This document shows positions 24,048-36,801 of a stretch of 64,000 nucleotides of DNA, piece after piece. Source of the DNA: Paracyclopina nana (lineage: Eukaryota > Arthropoda > Copepoda > Cyclopoida > Cyclopettidae); assembly GCA_019096065.1 (NCBI GenBank), contig JAGUCH010000001.1, positions 1,426,001 through 1,490,000 of the forward strand, in the 5' to 3' direction. The position numbers and the translations under genes were made by a program. The notes under the pieces were generated by a model. That model did not search any database and was not told the DNA's origin. It saw only the letters and a list, made by a program, of their open reading frames with translations. Each line of letters begins with the position of its first letter. Position 1 is the stretch's first letter.

Positions 24048-24952
24048 GATAATATGGTCAAATTAGCTGAGCGCAACAACCAGACAACTCGTGCCAGAAA
24101 CTCATTATTTTCTGCAGAAGCCGCGAAGAAGATCAGGGCACGCGGGTCACCAGTTGTTATTTACCGGGTGACCTCAAGTGGTCTTGGTTCACTTGGAGAG
24201 CGAGCAGCAGCAGCTAGTAGCACCCTGTATATAATTGCGTTTCCTTTGGCTCGTGCCCGGTTTTACAGCGAAAGACGCCCAAAGGGTTTTGGGGCCAACA
24301 CCTGCGGATTAGCATTTGCTAATGCACTCTACTTTTAACAATTGACACATTACTGCCAAGGGAACAAACACAATCAGTCCACTTTCTTGAGCAAACTCAA
24401 ACTCTAGTGGAACTTTATCTCAGCTCAAAAGCCAGAACTGCCATTGCTGTTTGGCGCCTTTTTTAATGAAGCTCTCATGCGCGAGAAGGTCTAATGAGAA
24501 TTTCGGCAAAAATGAACCACTAACGAGCTACTGGGATTATGACCGGAAATGTGCGGGACATCGGAGTCACATATCTCTCAGAGATGTATATGTAGAATAG
24601 CATGTAATGCCACATGGTGGAAAAAGACTCGAAAAGCCCTACACACTGTTAAAGAGATACTAGCAGTGGCATGCCAGTCAAAATGAATCATTTGGGCATT
24701 TTCTATTGCCGACAGGAGCCAATTTTGTCATGTCAATTTCTTTGTTCTCAGGGCGGAGTCACATTTGGGATTTTGCTAAATGCGTTTTTCCAGGCTCTTT
24801 ATTACAGCTGAGGAATTTTGTGTTCTGTTTGTTGACACGCGCAGCTAAAGTATGCCAAAAAGCTAATTATACTACTATGTAGGATACATCTTTTGTGATT
24901 TCTGCCATTGAGTAATGTTAAGAGTGGCGCGCGTCAGCTGTGGCTTTGACCG

Positions 24953-24977
24953 GTGTGCGCGCATGCGCGCGCGCGCA
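24953..24977. repeat. Z-DNA-prone alternating (GC/GT) tract
   Basis: Twenty-five bases alternate strictly between purine and pyrimidine, mostly GC. A second such tract lies 170 bp further on. Confidence 0.7.
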
Positions 24978-25148
24978 ACAGCCGCTAGGTCATTAGAGCG
25001 CGCAGGTGCTGATCGCGTAAATAACAACAGATGACGGCAGTCGTAAGCCGTTGGGGGAGTTCATTTTTAAATTATTATATTTTTCAACAGCCATAACATT
25101 TACTTTTGTTGTCATATAGAATATTGTACAACTTGTCGTCAAAATGCC

Positions 25149-25172
25149 CGCGCGCGCGCGTATATATGCGTA
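25149..25172. repeat. Z-DNA-prone alternating (CG)6(TA)n tract
   Basis: Twenty-four bases alternate strictly: six CG dinucleotides, then TATATATGCGTA. Confidence 0.7.
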
Positions 25173-25699
25173 AGTTTGAGGAAGTACATGATACTACATC
25201 AAGTATTTACAGAGAAAATTGATCATTGGTCTACGCTGCAGCCACGTGCCTGAGATCGGGCCTCAGAAGTGGATTGTTTTTTTAAGGGTGAAAAAATAAA
25301 GCTATTTTCCAGCAGGTTTTTGAGTTGATTACATCGTGAAAGAATCGGCCTTTTTTTAAATGCATAAAAAGCTATACTGAGTAAGCTCTCAAGAACTAAG
25401 AACAATAAGTGCATGGGCATTTTGGAGACACACGTTATTTCGAATCATCATCATCAGGAGGAGGGAGATTTCACATCACAGTAGTATATTTTTTAGATGC
25501 CAAGTTGAAGGGCTTGATGATATTTTGTAGTATAGTACTTTAGTGTTTTGGCGGGAATCCGCGCGTCACTCGATTCTAGTCGTCACTCTCGTGGATTTCT
25601 CAGCCGAACGGCGAATGACGGCGCGAAGCGCGGTTCGGACAAAAAGGTTGAGATCCGTCGATTGCTATTTCAATGGAATGGAATTTCACTTGTTTTCTT

Positions 25700-28062
25700 C
25701 TAATCTTCTTCCTTCTTCTCCAACTTGAGGTCGACCATCTGATGAATTTCCTCGGGACTGTAGCCAAGAAGGCCTTGAAGATCACAGACAAATCGGTAGA
25801 CGTAGCGCTTGCCAGCTGTTTTCAGAATGATGTTCTTGTCGTAGTAGTACCTGAAAGGAAAACCGTGGAATAAGCCAAAAAGCTAGACTTTGCAGTATTT
25901 TAGGGTATTCTACCTGAGGCCGCGCGAGAGCTTCTCGTAGTTCATCTTTGGCTTGTTTTTTCGCACGCCCCAGCGCCTGGCCACTTCGTCGGGGTCGGTC
26001 ATTTTGAACTCCCAGCCGTCTCCAGTCCAGGCGATGAAATGTTGGCAGCTTTTGTCGGTGAGCAGCTCGAGCAGAAATTGCCACAGCTGGATAGGCCCAG
26101 AGCCGGTGAAACAGGGCCCGCCTCCTGCGCCTCCATTGCTGTTGTAGCCTGACAGCATGGACGCTTGAATGAGCGGTTTACCGGACTCGAGGCTTGCCAA
26201 CGCTGGATGACTGTTCACGGGTGGAGAGGGGTCTCTTCCATTCTATTGGAATAGAAAAAAGTACATTAGTTCCTTTTTCCTGTATCAAAAATTGTCTGAA
26301 TGTACGGGTTCAGCTGGGGGCCGAGCAGACTTTTTAAGGGCAATTTTTGCTATTTTGTCTCTTGGCTTTCAGCCTTTTTCGATATACGAGCTGGCTTTCT
26401 TCACGGTTAGTTGGTCAAAAGATGAAATTTAACTATTAAAAATCTCAAAATGACGAGAATGAGGAGGGATTCATCGCCAAAATTAGATTTGTTTACTTTC
26501 AAGAATGTAAAGTCGATCTGATTTTTGTATTTTGTCATAGGACAATTTTTCTCCCCTCCATTAAAAATTCTTTTTCGTGCGCATTTTCCCAAAGAATTAG
26601 GTGCGTACATGAACAGGACATTAGTCTCTACTGGTATAAAAAGCACCACTTAAAAAATTGGAAAGCTTGATTACCTGGAGAAAAGCTGGGTGCTGGTGCA
26701 TTTGGTGCGTCTGGTTCGTCGTTGAGGCCGGGGGCGGGGCCGGGGGAGTGACGGCGGGGTTGTAGTCGTGGGGCTGATGCCACTGGTCCTGCGGCTGCTG
26801 CTGATACGACCACATGTTCTCAAACTGGTCGGCCGAGCCGTACAAGTGGGGCGGGGGCGGGTAGGCGGGCACCCGCCCATTATTTGTCTGCTGCTGCTGC
26901 TGCTGAGATTGCTGCTGCTGATTCGGACTATACTTCATTTCCATTTGGTAGCTGAACTCCGAGGACGAGTCCACAGTGGAGCCGTTATTCGAGCTGGTCA
27001 CGTACTCGGCTGGGGCGTAGCACGACGGCGGCGGCCTCTGAGTGTACTGAGGCCGGTCGATGACTGAGGAGGAGGCCGTGGAGGTCTGCACGACGTCGAG
27101 CTGCGTGTAGGTCCTTTGGAAGGCGTCCGCAGGCAGCGCGAAGGACTCGGAGTAGTTGGAGGGGACGTTTTCGATGTTCGCGCCCCGGTCCACGTCCTTC
27201 TGCAGGATCTCGAGGTGGGCCCACAAAATGTCGCCCATGAAAGCGGGAGCTCTCGCGAGAAACTCCTCCTTGGGCAGCGAGCACATCTCCTTGCCATTGA
27301 TCTGCTGGAAATATCACTTATGAATCCGGATAAACAGCTTGAAAGGGATTTTTTCCCTACCTGGAATTGCTGGACGAATTGGGCGCAGTTGGGGCCCGCG
27401 AGGGAGAACTCGCGGATGGCCCAAGAGAGCCAATGACTGACGTGTTCTTTGGTCCACTGGCGGGGATCTTTGGGCACTGAGGACCGCTCCGAGTCCTTGT
27501 CCCAGGTGGCGTAAGTCGTCTTCAGCACTTCTCCTACTTTCTTGTTCGAGCTGGGCGTCAGGGGAGGCACCTAAAATGTGAAAGCCCTTCGTGTGAAAGC
27601 TTTACATTTCCTAGCATATCTTTTTATATATCTTACCTGATTGCAAGGAATGTCGAGGCTGGACTCGGGGTCGCTGAGATCGCTGATGGATGGCACTTTC
27701 TGCATGCCCGGCTGGCTATGGTGGCAATTATTGTCTGCCGGCTCGGACTTGATGTCCAGCTTGAAGTTCACTTGCCTGTGGCCTTTGCCGCCGGCCTTGG
27801 CGAGGCCGGACCCGTGCGACGAGCTCGTCGAGTTGGAGCTCATGCTGTTGTTGTTGTTCTGCACCATCGGCTCCATCTGGTGGTTCATCATGGGCATGTA
27901 CTGGGGCTGGTGGTGGTGGTGGTGGTGGTGCATGGGCTGAGGCATCATCATGCCAAAGGCCGCGGCCTTTTGCCCGTAAAAGTCCTCGGCCGAGGTCACG
28001 ACCGAGCTCCACGGGTCCTGCCAAGACGAGGTGAGCGTCGGAGGGCTCTCCAACGCGGACAT
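25700..28062 (-). CDS. pnt: Ets-domain transcription factor Pointed, PNT-containing isoform
   Basis: The exons, in order, are 28062-27637, 27570-27361, 27301-26675, 26242-25914 and 25850-25700, giving 580 aa. Exon 1 is low complexity with a His run. Exon 2 opens with PPLTP (Thr about 147), the ERK site conserved in Pointed P2 and vertebrate Ets1. The Pointed (SAM-like) domain follows at about 168-248, with [11 protein letters not shown] and [15 protein letters not shown] Gln-rich linker leads to the ETS domain at about 471-555, with [11 protein letters not shown], the recognition-helix segment [14 protein letters not shown] and a final [15 protein letters not shown]. This is the nuclear effector of Ras/ERK signalling in arthropods. 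The ATG at 28062 gives the longest consistent first exon. Other isoforms may use upstream exons outside what I can detect. Confidence 0.93.
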
Positions 28063-31000
28063 GCTTTTTCCTTCTTTTTTTCCGTCAATAGGTGCTCATC
28101 TACGATATGGTATCACTGATGGTACATATGTGCTCGCGTGTGGAGGTCGCGTGAGCAACTGAGCTCGAGGAGGAGCAACGAATTCACGACGGCGCGAGCA
28201 GTTCGTGCGCTATGAGCCACATGCGCGTTGCTGCGCTATTACCCGCCCATTCATTCAAACGCGCACTGCTACATACTATTATACTTACCTGTGCTACTGC
28301 TTTATACACTTTATATGCTACTATACTGAGCGGACGACTGCGACGGCGAAGTCGACGACGATGGAGGAGCTCTTGGCCAAAAGATGGATTTTCCCACACA
28401 AAAATTCATCATCGCAACGTAATACGCTTAACACACATATCTCTATTTTTATAAGGAGAGATATGCGCGCGGGAGTTAGCCGCGCGTTGAAATCTCTTTT
28501 TTTACGCGCACCTCTATTCAAGCCAAGATAAGACTCGCGCGCACTTGGACTAGCTTTGATTGGGAATAGTGAAGTTTCTTGATATGCCTCTGAGTCATGT
28601 GTGGTCAATGATTCATAGGTAAGGCTGATTATCATTATATGCAAGGAAGTCTTTTTTCGTAGCTCAAGGGACCGCGGCGTTTCTTTCCCACGACATCGTC
28701 GTCGTCTATATCGAAATTGAGGTGAAACAATTGCAAGGTCAGTCCTTTTTTCTCCGGCAAAATTCATAGCTATTGTCCTTATAATATCTCGCCCCAGGAT
28801 TATTATTATTATTGCAGATCGCACGCACGCAATAATGCGCAATTATCCTGGAAAAAGGTACTCGCCATTGAAGCTCAACCGACCAAAAGTTCTTAGCTAC
28901 GAGTCAATGCGTTCCGAAATCCAATTTTCGACGTGAGGGGAAAAAACCTCAAAAAACGGAAAATAATTTATCTGTCTAAATCCAACGAGAATGACGCGCT
29001 GCTGTCGACTTTATGGTGGCAAAATCAGCCAACCATTCACATCAGCAACTTTTGAAAAGTGCATCATCTTCAAGCTTTGCGCGCTTGGATGCTCGATCTT
29101 GGAACAAAGCAAAACGCGGCGCCATTCATGCATTTATTTGATCCGCCATTTTTGACCCAGTACCATATAGCTATAGTAGCGCAAAAGTAAAAAACAAGGA
29201 GTTTTTTCGTGTAGTAATGTTCCGTTGCTTGCTTTATTTTATCCTTGGTCCTTCATGCTTTTGCTGTAAAAGTGTCAGGTGGTGAGCGCGCGAGTGGAAG
29301 AGCAGTTAAAGCTTTGTCACGTATATACATAGTACACTACTATGAAGCTTGGAGTGGATCTGCATAGCTCCACTGCTGCTGCTACTCACAATATGGGTGC
29401 ATGGAACTTGAGAGACACACAGACTTTGCCACATCCGGCCAAAAATTCGCCTCATAAAACTGCGCTAGAACATGCATGCAACATGTATATACATACCACC
29501 AGATCTGTATCTTCCATCATTTTAACGGAATAATATTAGCTATAAAAATGCACGAAGCTCTCTTAAAATTATATATTCAGGTAAATTCATAAATACCAAG
29601 TGCGAAGCTTTCTGCTCTAGGAAATTTTTTTTTGGAAAAAAGGACAGAAGAAGCTCAGTTTTTCCCCTCGAGCGGGCGAAACCAGCGAATGTAGAGTGCT
29701 CTCGGGCTTTGAATTTCAGTTGCTGCAAATTCTTAAACAGGATGTGGAAGGTAACTGGCTACAAAATGAGGAGAGTCTCTCCCAAAGAGGCAACGCGTGG
29801 AAATAATGAAGCAGCTTTTCTTCCTCATTATAGCTTATGCTCTAAAGAGCATCCAAAAAGCTCTGTTTTGGCGCCACGTCAGCTTCTATATTTTATAAAG
29901 CGTTGAAATCTTCGCCCAGTTTGATGAGCAATATCCTGTCAATGTTTCGGGGCTCGAGCAGCAAAAGTCGTTAGTCATTTTTCAGGTAAGAGCTCCTCGT
30001 AGGTGTAAATCAAAATGAGATAAAAGTCATTATTTCGTTGGTGGATGGCAGAGGAAGTCCTCTGTCAAAAGCAGAGAAAACAACGGATGTACCATCATCA
30101 TTTTAGCGTTGTTTTCACCCTCCAGCTACGCTGTATACCTTTTTCAGGGCTTCGGCCATTATTTCCCAGCAGCCGCGATAGCAATCAACAGTTGACATCG
30201 ACATTCACTCATATTGTTTTAACCTTCCGCTTATCTGATGAAATTAGCATATGCTATACGATCGTTGGAGAATTTGGCCAAATGTCTAAAAATAAATAAT
30301 TATAATTAGGGGGATGTCCTTTTGGCTGGCAACACCTTTTGGTACATATCTTCCCATAGTAAATCTTGGAGAGCTTTCAAATTTTTCCTCAAAAATTCGG
30401 CGGAGAAGAAGGGTAGGAATGTGTTCAGTTTTCAAGGCAGATTTCGGCTCCATAAATCTCCTCCTTTAAAGCGGAGGCCGAGTCATAATCGATTCAAGGA
30501 GCTGCTGCAGCGAGGAGCATTATTTCCATTCATCTGTCCCCATTTTTTTTTCCTTCCAGTTTTTTTTCATCACCTCATTAGAGCTTTTGAAAGTTGTGCA
30601 TTCGAGTGGGATTCCTATAAATAGCTCTAATCCGGATGTCTGGCCACCAACTAAATGGATGCCCAATTATTTCAATTATTTCAGCTCCCACCGAGATCGC
30701 CTCGTATTATGCTATAATCGAGCTTGGAAAAAGGGCAGCTGATTGTTGTTGCTGTTGTTGCTGACCAGCGCGTTGACATGTGCGCGCGTGGTTTGGCGCG
30801 CACGCGCAAGATGCGCGCGAGCGCGCCGTTTCCGGCCAGTCAATAACAATAATAGCCGGTCGTTTCCTGTAGCGTGGGAAATTGGCACCATCAACCGGGA
30901 TTTCACCAGTACTGATGCTATTTTTGCGCTCTACTCTAGCCTGGCTTCATCATCACCCGGAACGCATGTAAAAATACTTTTGCTTCTAGGGTCAAGCCTT

Positions 31001-32566
31001 GCTTCGAGGCTGTTATGCAAAATGGCGCCTTTTTCCGCCATTTCCGGCCGACTTTTGACATGAAAAACAAGGAGTCTGAACCCGTGTTTATCCAAGTAAA
31101 GACGCCGCCGCCATCACACGCTTAAACAAGCTAGGGGTGCATTTTCCGCGCATAAAATTGCTTTACGCATCTTTTGCGAGGCATTTTTGGCACTTTTTCG
31201 CCACTTGGCTGGTGACATCGCAAGACTTATAATAAATATTGGGCCAAAAAGGTGCCAAGCCCTAGTGTGCAATTTTCGGCCCATGTTTGAGCGCGTTAAT
31301 CGCTGTAAAGGTGAATTTAATTGGACTTCCGCTGCGCCTAGAAAATAAGAGTGGCGAATTATGGCATGCAAAATGAAATGCGAGCTCGCGCATTATTTGA
31401 AGTAAAAATGCGCGCTTTTTTCCTGCCATTTCTCTTTCTTCGTGTGAACTTGAGCAATTGGTCATTCACGAATCAAAGGTCCCGCGAGCCGCCTAGCTGG
31501 CTGTGAAATCCAAGATTTTCCATCACCAAAAGCATGGTGAGCACAACAAATCAGCTGGAATTTTCTCAGATGTTTCTCTCCCTCCTTTTTTTCGATCAGA
31601 TAAGAAATATGTATAAATTAGGCAGTTCCACTTGCATGGAAGGAAAGTGCATTTTTTTAACCTCTTCCCACGCGTTTTTCAAAAGTCTCCTCCAACCTTT
31701 TGACGTGAATTCCCGCTCAAACGAGATTTGGCTCGAGATAAGTCACTTTACCTCGTTTTGCCAATGCGATGGATGGTGGTGAGAAAATCACTCGCAGGAG
31801 GAGAATGAAGATGTCTTTGGAAAAAATCAAGACACAACATTGCTGGCTCCTGGGAGTGTCATAAAATCGAGCTTGGCGACAGTTGAGGAATGTTTCGCCT
31901 ACTCCCAGTCATTTTTCACATCATTTTTTTAGCAAAAAAAAAAAGTTTTAAAAAAGCGAGCTCACGCGAGGCCTCTATTTACAAGAAAAACCTTTTTTTT
32001 TCATTTTGTTCCAAAATGAGAATTTCAAGCTGAAAACTAGTCATTTTTTGCATTTTCAGCCTTTTCAACACTTTTGTCATGCGACTCTCGCCATTATAGC
32101 ATATGTAGGAGAATTTCGAGCAGGTTATATGTACCTGTGTGTTTCCACGAGATTTGAATAGGAGCTTTGTTGGTGGTGCTCCTCCCTGTGTGACATTGTC
32201 TGCATTTCGGCCCAATCTGTGCATTTGATTCACGCATGGCCAATCAAGTGTGGACGTAAGTGGAAACTCACTATCATGCCAGCATCAAAACTCCATTGGC
32301 TCAAACTCATTAGCCGAGCCTAGAACGTGACTTATCTGCTTTACGAGGGCTCGACTAAAAACACTGGAAGAAGCGCCCAATTTTGCGGTTAACCCGCTGC
32401 TTACAGCAGCAGCTGCTGCTACTGATGTTGCCACCATTGTGCCAAATGCTCCCCTTTTATTATCAACCTTCTTCTTCATTTTTTGCTCCTCTCGCATCTT
32501 TTATTTCCATTGGCCGAAGCCAACTCTTTTATGGCTTTGTCCGTACCGGGTTTTTGGTGAGTTAAT

Positions 32567-32712
32567 CCCACAAAACAAATCATGGCTTTTTGGGAGCTTA
32601 TTGATGCAGGGGGCGTTAACTGAAAAAGGAAGTATTCTCATAGTAGTTCCTTTTTTAACTAACGCACCCCCATGCTGAAAAGATCTCAAAAAACCATGAT
32701 TTGTCTGTGGGG
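32567..32712. repeat. Imperfect foldback repeat, about 146 bp
   Basis: The left arm begins CCCACAAAACAAATCATGG and the right arm ends CCATGATTTGTCTGTGGGG. Inner segments also pair (GGGGGCGTTA with TAACGCACCCCC, and AAAAAGGAA with TTCCTTTTTT). The loop is only about 13-15 nt. There is no coding potential. It looks like a foldback MITE. A structured RNA is the less likely alternative. Confidence 0.65.
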
Positions 32713-33691
32713 TAAGTAAAGTGAATTATTTTTGCCATTTGCTGTAATTTTGTCTTGTTTTACCTTTTTATGTGCTGCTTTTGAGCTAGGCTGTGAGAAC
32801 ATGAGGTGCAACCAGCATTGTGGGGCGTCCACGATCCTTTTGACATGGCAAAGACCTTTTTCCCCGCTGTGGTGCACTATGGAGAACTGTTTGAAAACCG
32901 CAAGGACAGCAGCTGTTTCAAGACTCGCACCAGTTCATAATAATGGTGATGGAAAAGGCAGAAATGGACTTGTGTATGTAATTTTTACGTCGGGCTCATT
33001 TATCATAGACTATGGCTTCTTTTTTTGCCCCTCTGCTTTTTTGTGCAGCAAAATTCTCATATATGTATAGTAATTCAGCTTTTGCGGTCATCGTTGATCA
33101 GATAAGGCTTTTTTCCCACTACTCGGTGATGATCGCAGGTTTTCAGTTGTGATCGAAAGGAAATGGAAAAAATTAAAGCACTTGAGGCAATTACTGCTCC
33201 TACATCGCAAATAAAAACCGTACATAATTGATGACCACCGCTCAAAAACGGTCAACATTTATTGCAACGAGAATGATATAGGGGGAAAAAGGCAATAATT
33301 TGAGCGTTATTTCAGCGCCATTAAAAGATTTCGTGGCAATTTTACTATGCATGCCTAGTACTAAAGTAAAGTACCGAGTAATTTTGGATCAATTTGAGAG
33401 CTCATTGACAAGAAAACGATTGAGTTCCTCAAAAACTATGTACTAAGCCACCAGATAATGATCATGATGATGACATCGATTTGGTGAAAAATAAAGCGAG
33501 ATGATGATTGGCTTGCTATCCAACAGAAGCAAAATTGGCGTAATTGTTGGTTATTATAAGTTATGATCATTACCGTCGAGATCGCATCAGTTGAGCTCGT
33601 TTTCATGCACCTTACTTAGCTATCCATGTTATGCTGGCTAAAAATTATTGGGAATTGTTTACTGTTTACGTTTGTGTGGGCTGCCAGATTT

Positions 33692-33917
33692 GGCTTTTAT
33701 TATTGACCCATCAAATGGCAAAAAGCGCCTTACTTAATTTATCAATTAGAATATTGTTCATAAAGCTTAAGCCGCCATTGCATTGGCTGGTTAAACAATG
33801 AATTGTTTGTTGCTTACACTTTGCTGGAGTTACTAGATTGGGCTTTTATTATTCACCGGTTATTTACAAAAAGCGCCAAAAAGGACTTTTCAATTAGAAT
33901 ATGATTCATAACGATTG
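33692..33917 (+). repeat. Diverged tandem duplication, period about 149 bp
   Basis: GGCTTTTATTATT ... AAAAAGCGCC ... CAATTAGAATAT ... TTCATAA occurs in the same order from 33692 and again from 33841. The intervening bases have diverged. Confidence 0.6.
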
Positions 33918-35115
33918 AGAAACGGCTCATTATTTTAATTTATCCTGTTTATGAAATTAAGCTTCTTCGAAAGCTCAAGTCAATCAGATAGTAATGAGCC
34001 TTGCTTGACTCAAATTGAGCAAGGAAGTGGCCGTCTTGCAACGGTTAGAAAACGAGGCTGTTCCCTGGAGGCTGAGATGATTTTAAGCACCTGCCCACAC
34101 GTGTCACTTCCTTTGCCCCAAAGCCAAAAAGCCAAGCCACAAAAAACAAGACAGAAATTTGACTGCAGAAGACTACTTTTGTCAATGCTGCGACTGGATG
34201 ACAAGAGTGTGCCTACAGGCGAAATGTTGCACTACGACTCCTCTCCAGTTTCAAGCCATGGAAAGTGAGCAATTTGGAGTGGAAATTAATACATAAAGTG
34301 GCAATTGGCAGCACCGAGTTCCTTACTGCCATAATTGCTAAGCTACTTCAGTATACTGGCTCCTGCCATAAACAGGCAAGCAAGTCACGGAAAACCATAT
34401 AAAGTTTAGTCATTTATTGCTCCAGACCCTGAAAAAGCCTACTTCGTACCAGTTTTGTTTTGATAAATATTGTAGCTTTTTGCTCGGAAAGATAGGTATC
34501 TGGGGAATAAATTGGTGGAAGAAGAAGTGTGAAGTATGTCTTTGTTTATAGTCTCTATTTCCTGTGATCCTGGGGGCAAGTAAAAATTGAATAGCCAGGG
34601 TGGGTGATGATTTTTCAAGAGCATGTTTGGCTAAGGTTCTTCTTGAATTTCCAAAAGCGTCTAAAATGTCGGCTACTCCATCTAGCTGCATCTCATCTGG
34701 AATAGAGAATTCCATTCCCGGCCAGATGCGAAGAAGAAGTGTCCAAGTGCACTGAGAAAGACTAATGAGTCTTTGGTGAGACGCTAAATTGAGTATTTTC
34801 AAAGGCAATCAACCTGAACTTTGACTTTTTCTTGCAGCATAGAAAGATTCTATTAATACAAAAATTGAGCTTTCAATTACAAAGCTGAGACCAACTGAGT
34901 CATCTTAATGGCCAAGTTGAGCTTAATTATATCTTAGCTCAGCTGAGAGCGCCTAAGCTTAGGGCTCATGAACGGTGAATAACCATGCTGAGCTGAGAGC
35001 AACATAAGCTGAGCTGAGATCAAGTGAGATGAGCTTAGAGATCCTGAGCTCAACTGAGAGAGCTCTGCCAGAGAGAAGCTAAACTTAGAGAGCTTGAGCT
35101 GAACTGAGAGCACCG

Positions 35116-35220
35116 GAGCTGAGAGCACCTGAGCTGAGAGCACCTGAGCTGAGAGCACCTGAGCTGAGAGCACCTGAGCTGAGAGCACCTGAGCTGAGAG
35201 CACCTGAGCTGAGAGCACCT
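35116..35220 (+). repeat. 15-bp minisatellite, seven perfect units
   Basis: Seven identical copies of GAGCTGAGAGCACCT stand head to tail. Degenerate GAGCTGAG-rich sequence flanks them from about 34920 to 35300. The minus strand reads as a pentapeptide repeat (LSAQV), but nothing suggests it is translated. Confidence 0.9.
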
Positions 35221-36801
35221 GAGCTGAGTACAGCCTCTCTTGAGACAGCTTAGCTGAGTTTAAAGCAGCTGATCAGAGATAGCTGAGCTAAAAACAGATG
35301 AGCCGAAACTAAGACAAAACTTTTAAAAAAGAGGAAATTTCCCTTACTTTCATGAGAGTAAATGGAATTCAGCGTTCAGAGTTAATCTGACATTTATCAT
35401 GCGTAGAAAAGCTGGCATTTGACTTTTGAATGTGAAGATGAACCAAGGTTATGTTTTGACATAACACTACTGAACTTTTCTGGTGGGACACTGAATTTCT
35501 TAGCTGTCCCAACGGAAGACGGACGTTGACTTATTGACACCGGATGGTCTCGTGCAGAGTAGGCTGAAATGAAGACGACAAATTAAAGGCTCACTAAAAT
35601 CAGCGGGAAACTTTTACACCCAAAAGCTAAAACACTTAGCTTCCGAAATCAGCACTCCATTCTCAAACTATCTCATTACAGCAACCCGTAAATTCACAAT
35701 GAGGAGAAATAAATGATCAGCTAATAAGGAACTAAAAAATAAAGGCAGATTTTTCTCTAGAACTATGTGTAACTCGCACATTGTTTTGTCCACAATTCTC
35801 ACAAAAAATATCTGAGTCATCAGCTTATACTGAAGCCTGTTAGCAACACAAATCATATCATTTGTGCTTTAAAGCTGTGGGAATTTTAGCAGAGGCAGCA
35901 GTGCTTTGTCTCAAAAATGGGCTTGTTTTCCGAAAAATTAAAATTCCCATTAGAAGGTGCGAAAATTGTGAGCAGGGTATGACCATCTCATGGCAAATAC
36001 CGTAGTAAAAGATTGCTGTGTGTATATTTTGAGCCAAGAGCAAATAGAGAATTTCCGGCTGGATTTACGTCGTTGGCTCGTGTCAAACACGCCCAATTAA
36101 AACAAATTGACAAAATATTAGCAGGTTTACTGACTGGCAAACAATTTACCTGTAGGCTGCTACAAGCAAAGTGGCCATTCGAAAAAGACAGTCCAAAACG
36201 ACGGCACCTGCTGCTTCTCTCCAGCGCGGCCGGGGCTTTTAAGCCGATTTCCCCCGCTGTGTCACTTTTGGGAAGAAGTTAGTTAGCCAGTTAGTCAGTG
36301 GGTGAAGAAAAGAGGCTTGCGGAGGCGTTTCCGTCCCAAGGCATCCGGTGAAAACTGCGGACTCACTTTTGTAGTAATAATAATGGGTGAAGAAAAAACC
36401 CTACTTAACCTCCTCAAGTCATAACAAGGCCTAACATCCTTATTAAGCCGAATGTCACGCCTCAGAAGTTTTTAAATATCAAGAGGCTCACGCTTATTGG
36501 CTATGCATCAAACCTTTGGAGGTGGGGCCATCGCCAAATAAAATGCAAATTGCCATACTACAGAGCTATACTGTAGTGCTGTGCATGCAAAAAGCATTTA
36601 TTTTGCAATTTGCATCAGCCAAGAAAGGTGCCGAGAAGTCCGACTTCCAACTGAGCGGAACAGGCTCAAGCTCAACATCCGGTCTCCGGTCAAGAAGGCC
36701 AATACAAATATAATAGAAGAAGTGCATTGCACCCTTCCAGCTAAAATCCATTTACTCTACAAGCTGCAAAGCGTATAAATAAAAATATAGCGTGCGTTAT
36801 T

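Larger units (their letters stand above)
24048..25699. other. Intergenic with two alternating purine-pyrimidine tracts
   Basis: No gene is seen. The stretch holds the region downstream of pointed and two CG-rich alternating tracts (24953-24977 and 25149-25172). It also holds TTTTGGCGGGAA near 25547, which resembles an E2F site, but no gene starts there. Confidence 0.6.
28063..36801. other. Intergenic region between pointed and NPAT
   Basis: This 8.7-kb stretch has no reading frame with a recognisable domain. The longest ones (for example 28321-28842 minus and 34410-34808 minus) are low complexity or lack any similarity I know. It holds the probable pointed promoter near 28063-28400 and CG-rich alternating DNA near 30780-30825. 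It also holds the repeats listed at 32567, 33692 and 35116. An AATAAA on the minus strand at 36597-36602 can end the NPAT transcript about 200 nt past its stop. Confidence 0.6.

Noticed and set aside
25547-25558. E2F-like TTTTGGCGGGAA downstream of pointed
   Set aside because: No transcription start or gene nearby to give it a role.
27641-28119. Plus-strand frames opposite the first pointed exon
   Set aside because: They are antisense shadows of the His/Gln-rich coding sequence.
34410-34808. Minus-strand 132-codon frame
   Set aside because: Starts with TTG, has no domain, and its composition follows the AT-rich background.
35085-35220. Translated LSAQV repeat protein on the minus strand
   Set aside because: It is simply the 15-bp minisatellite read in frame, with no start context or flanking coding sequence.
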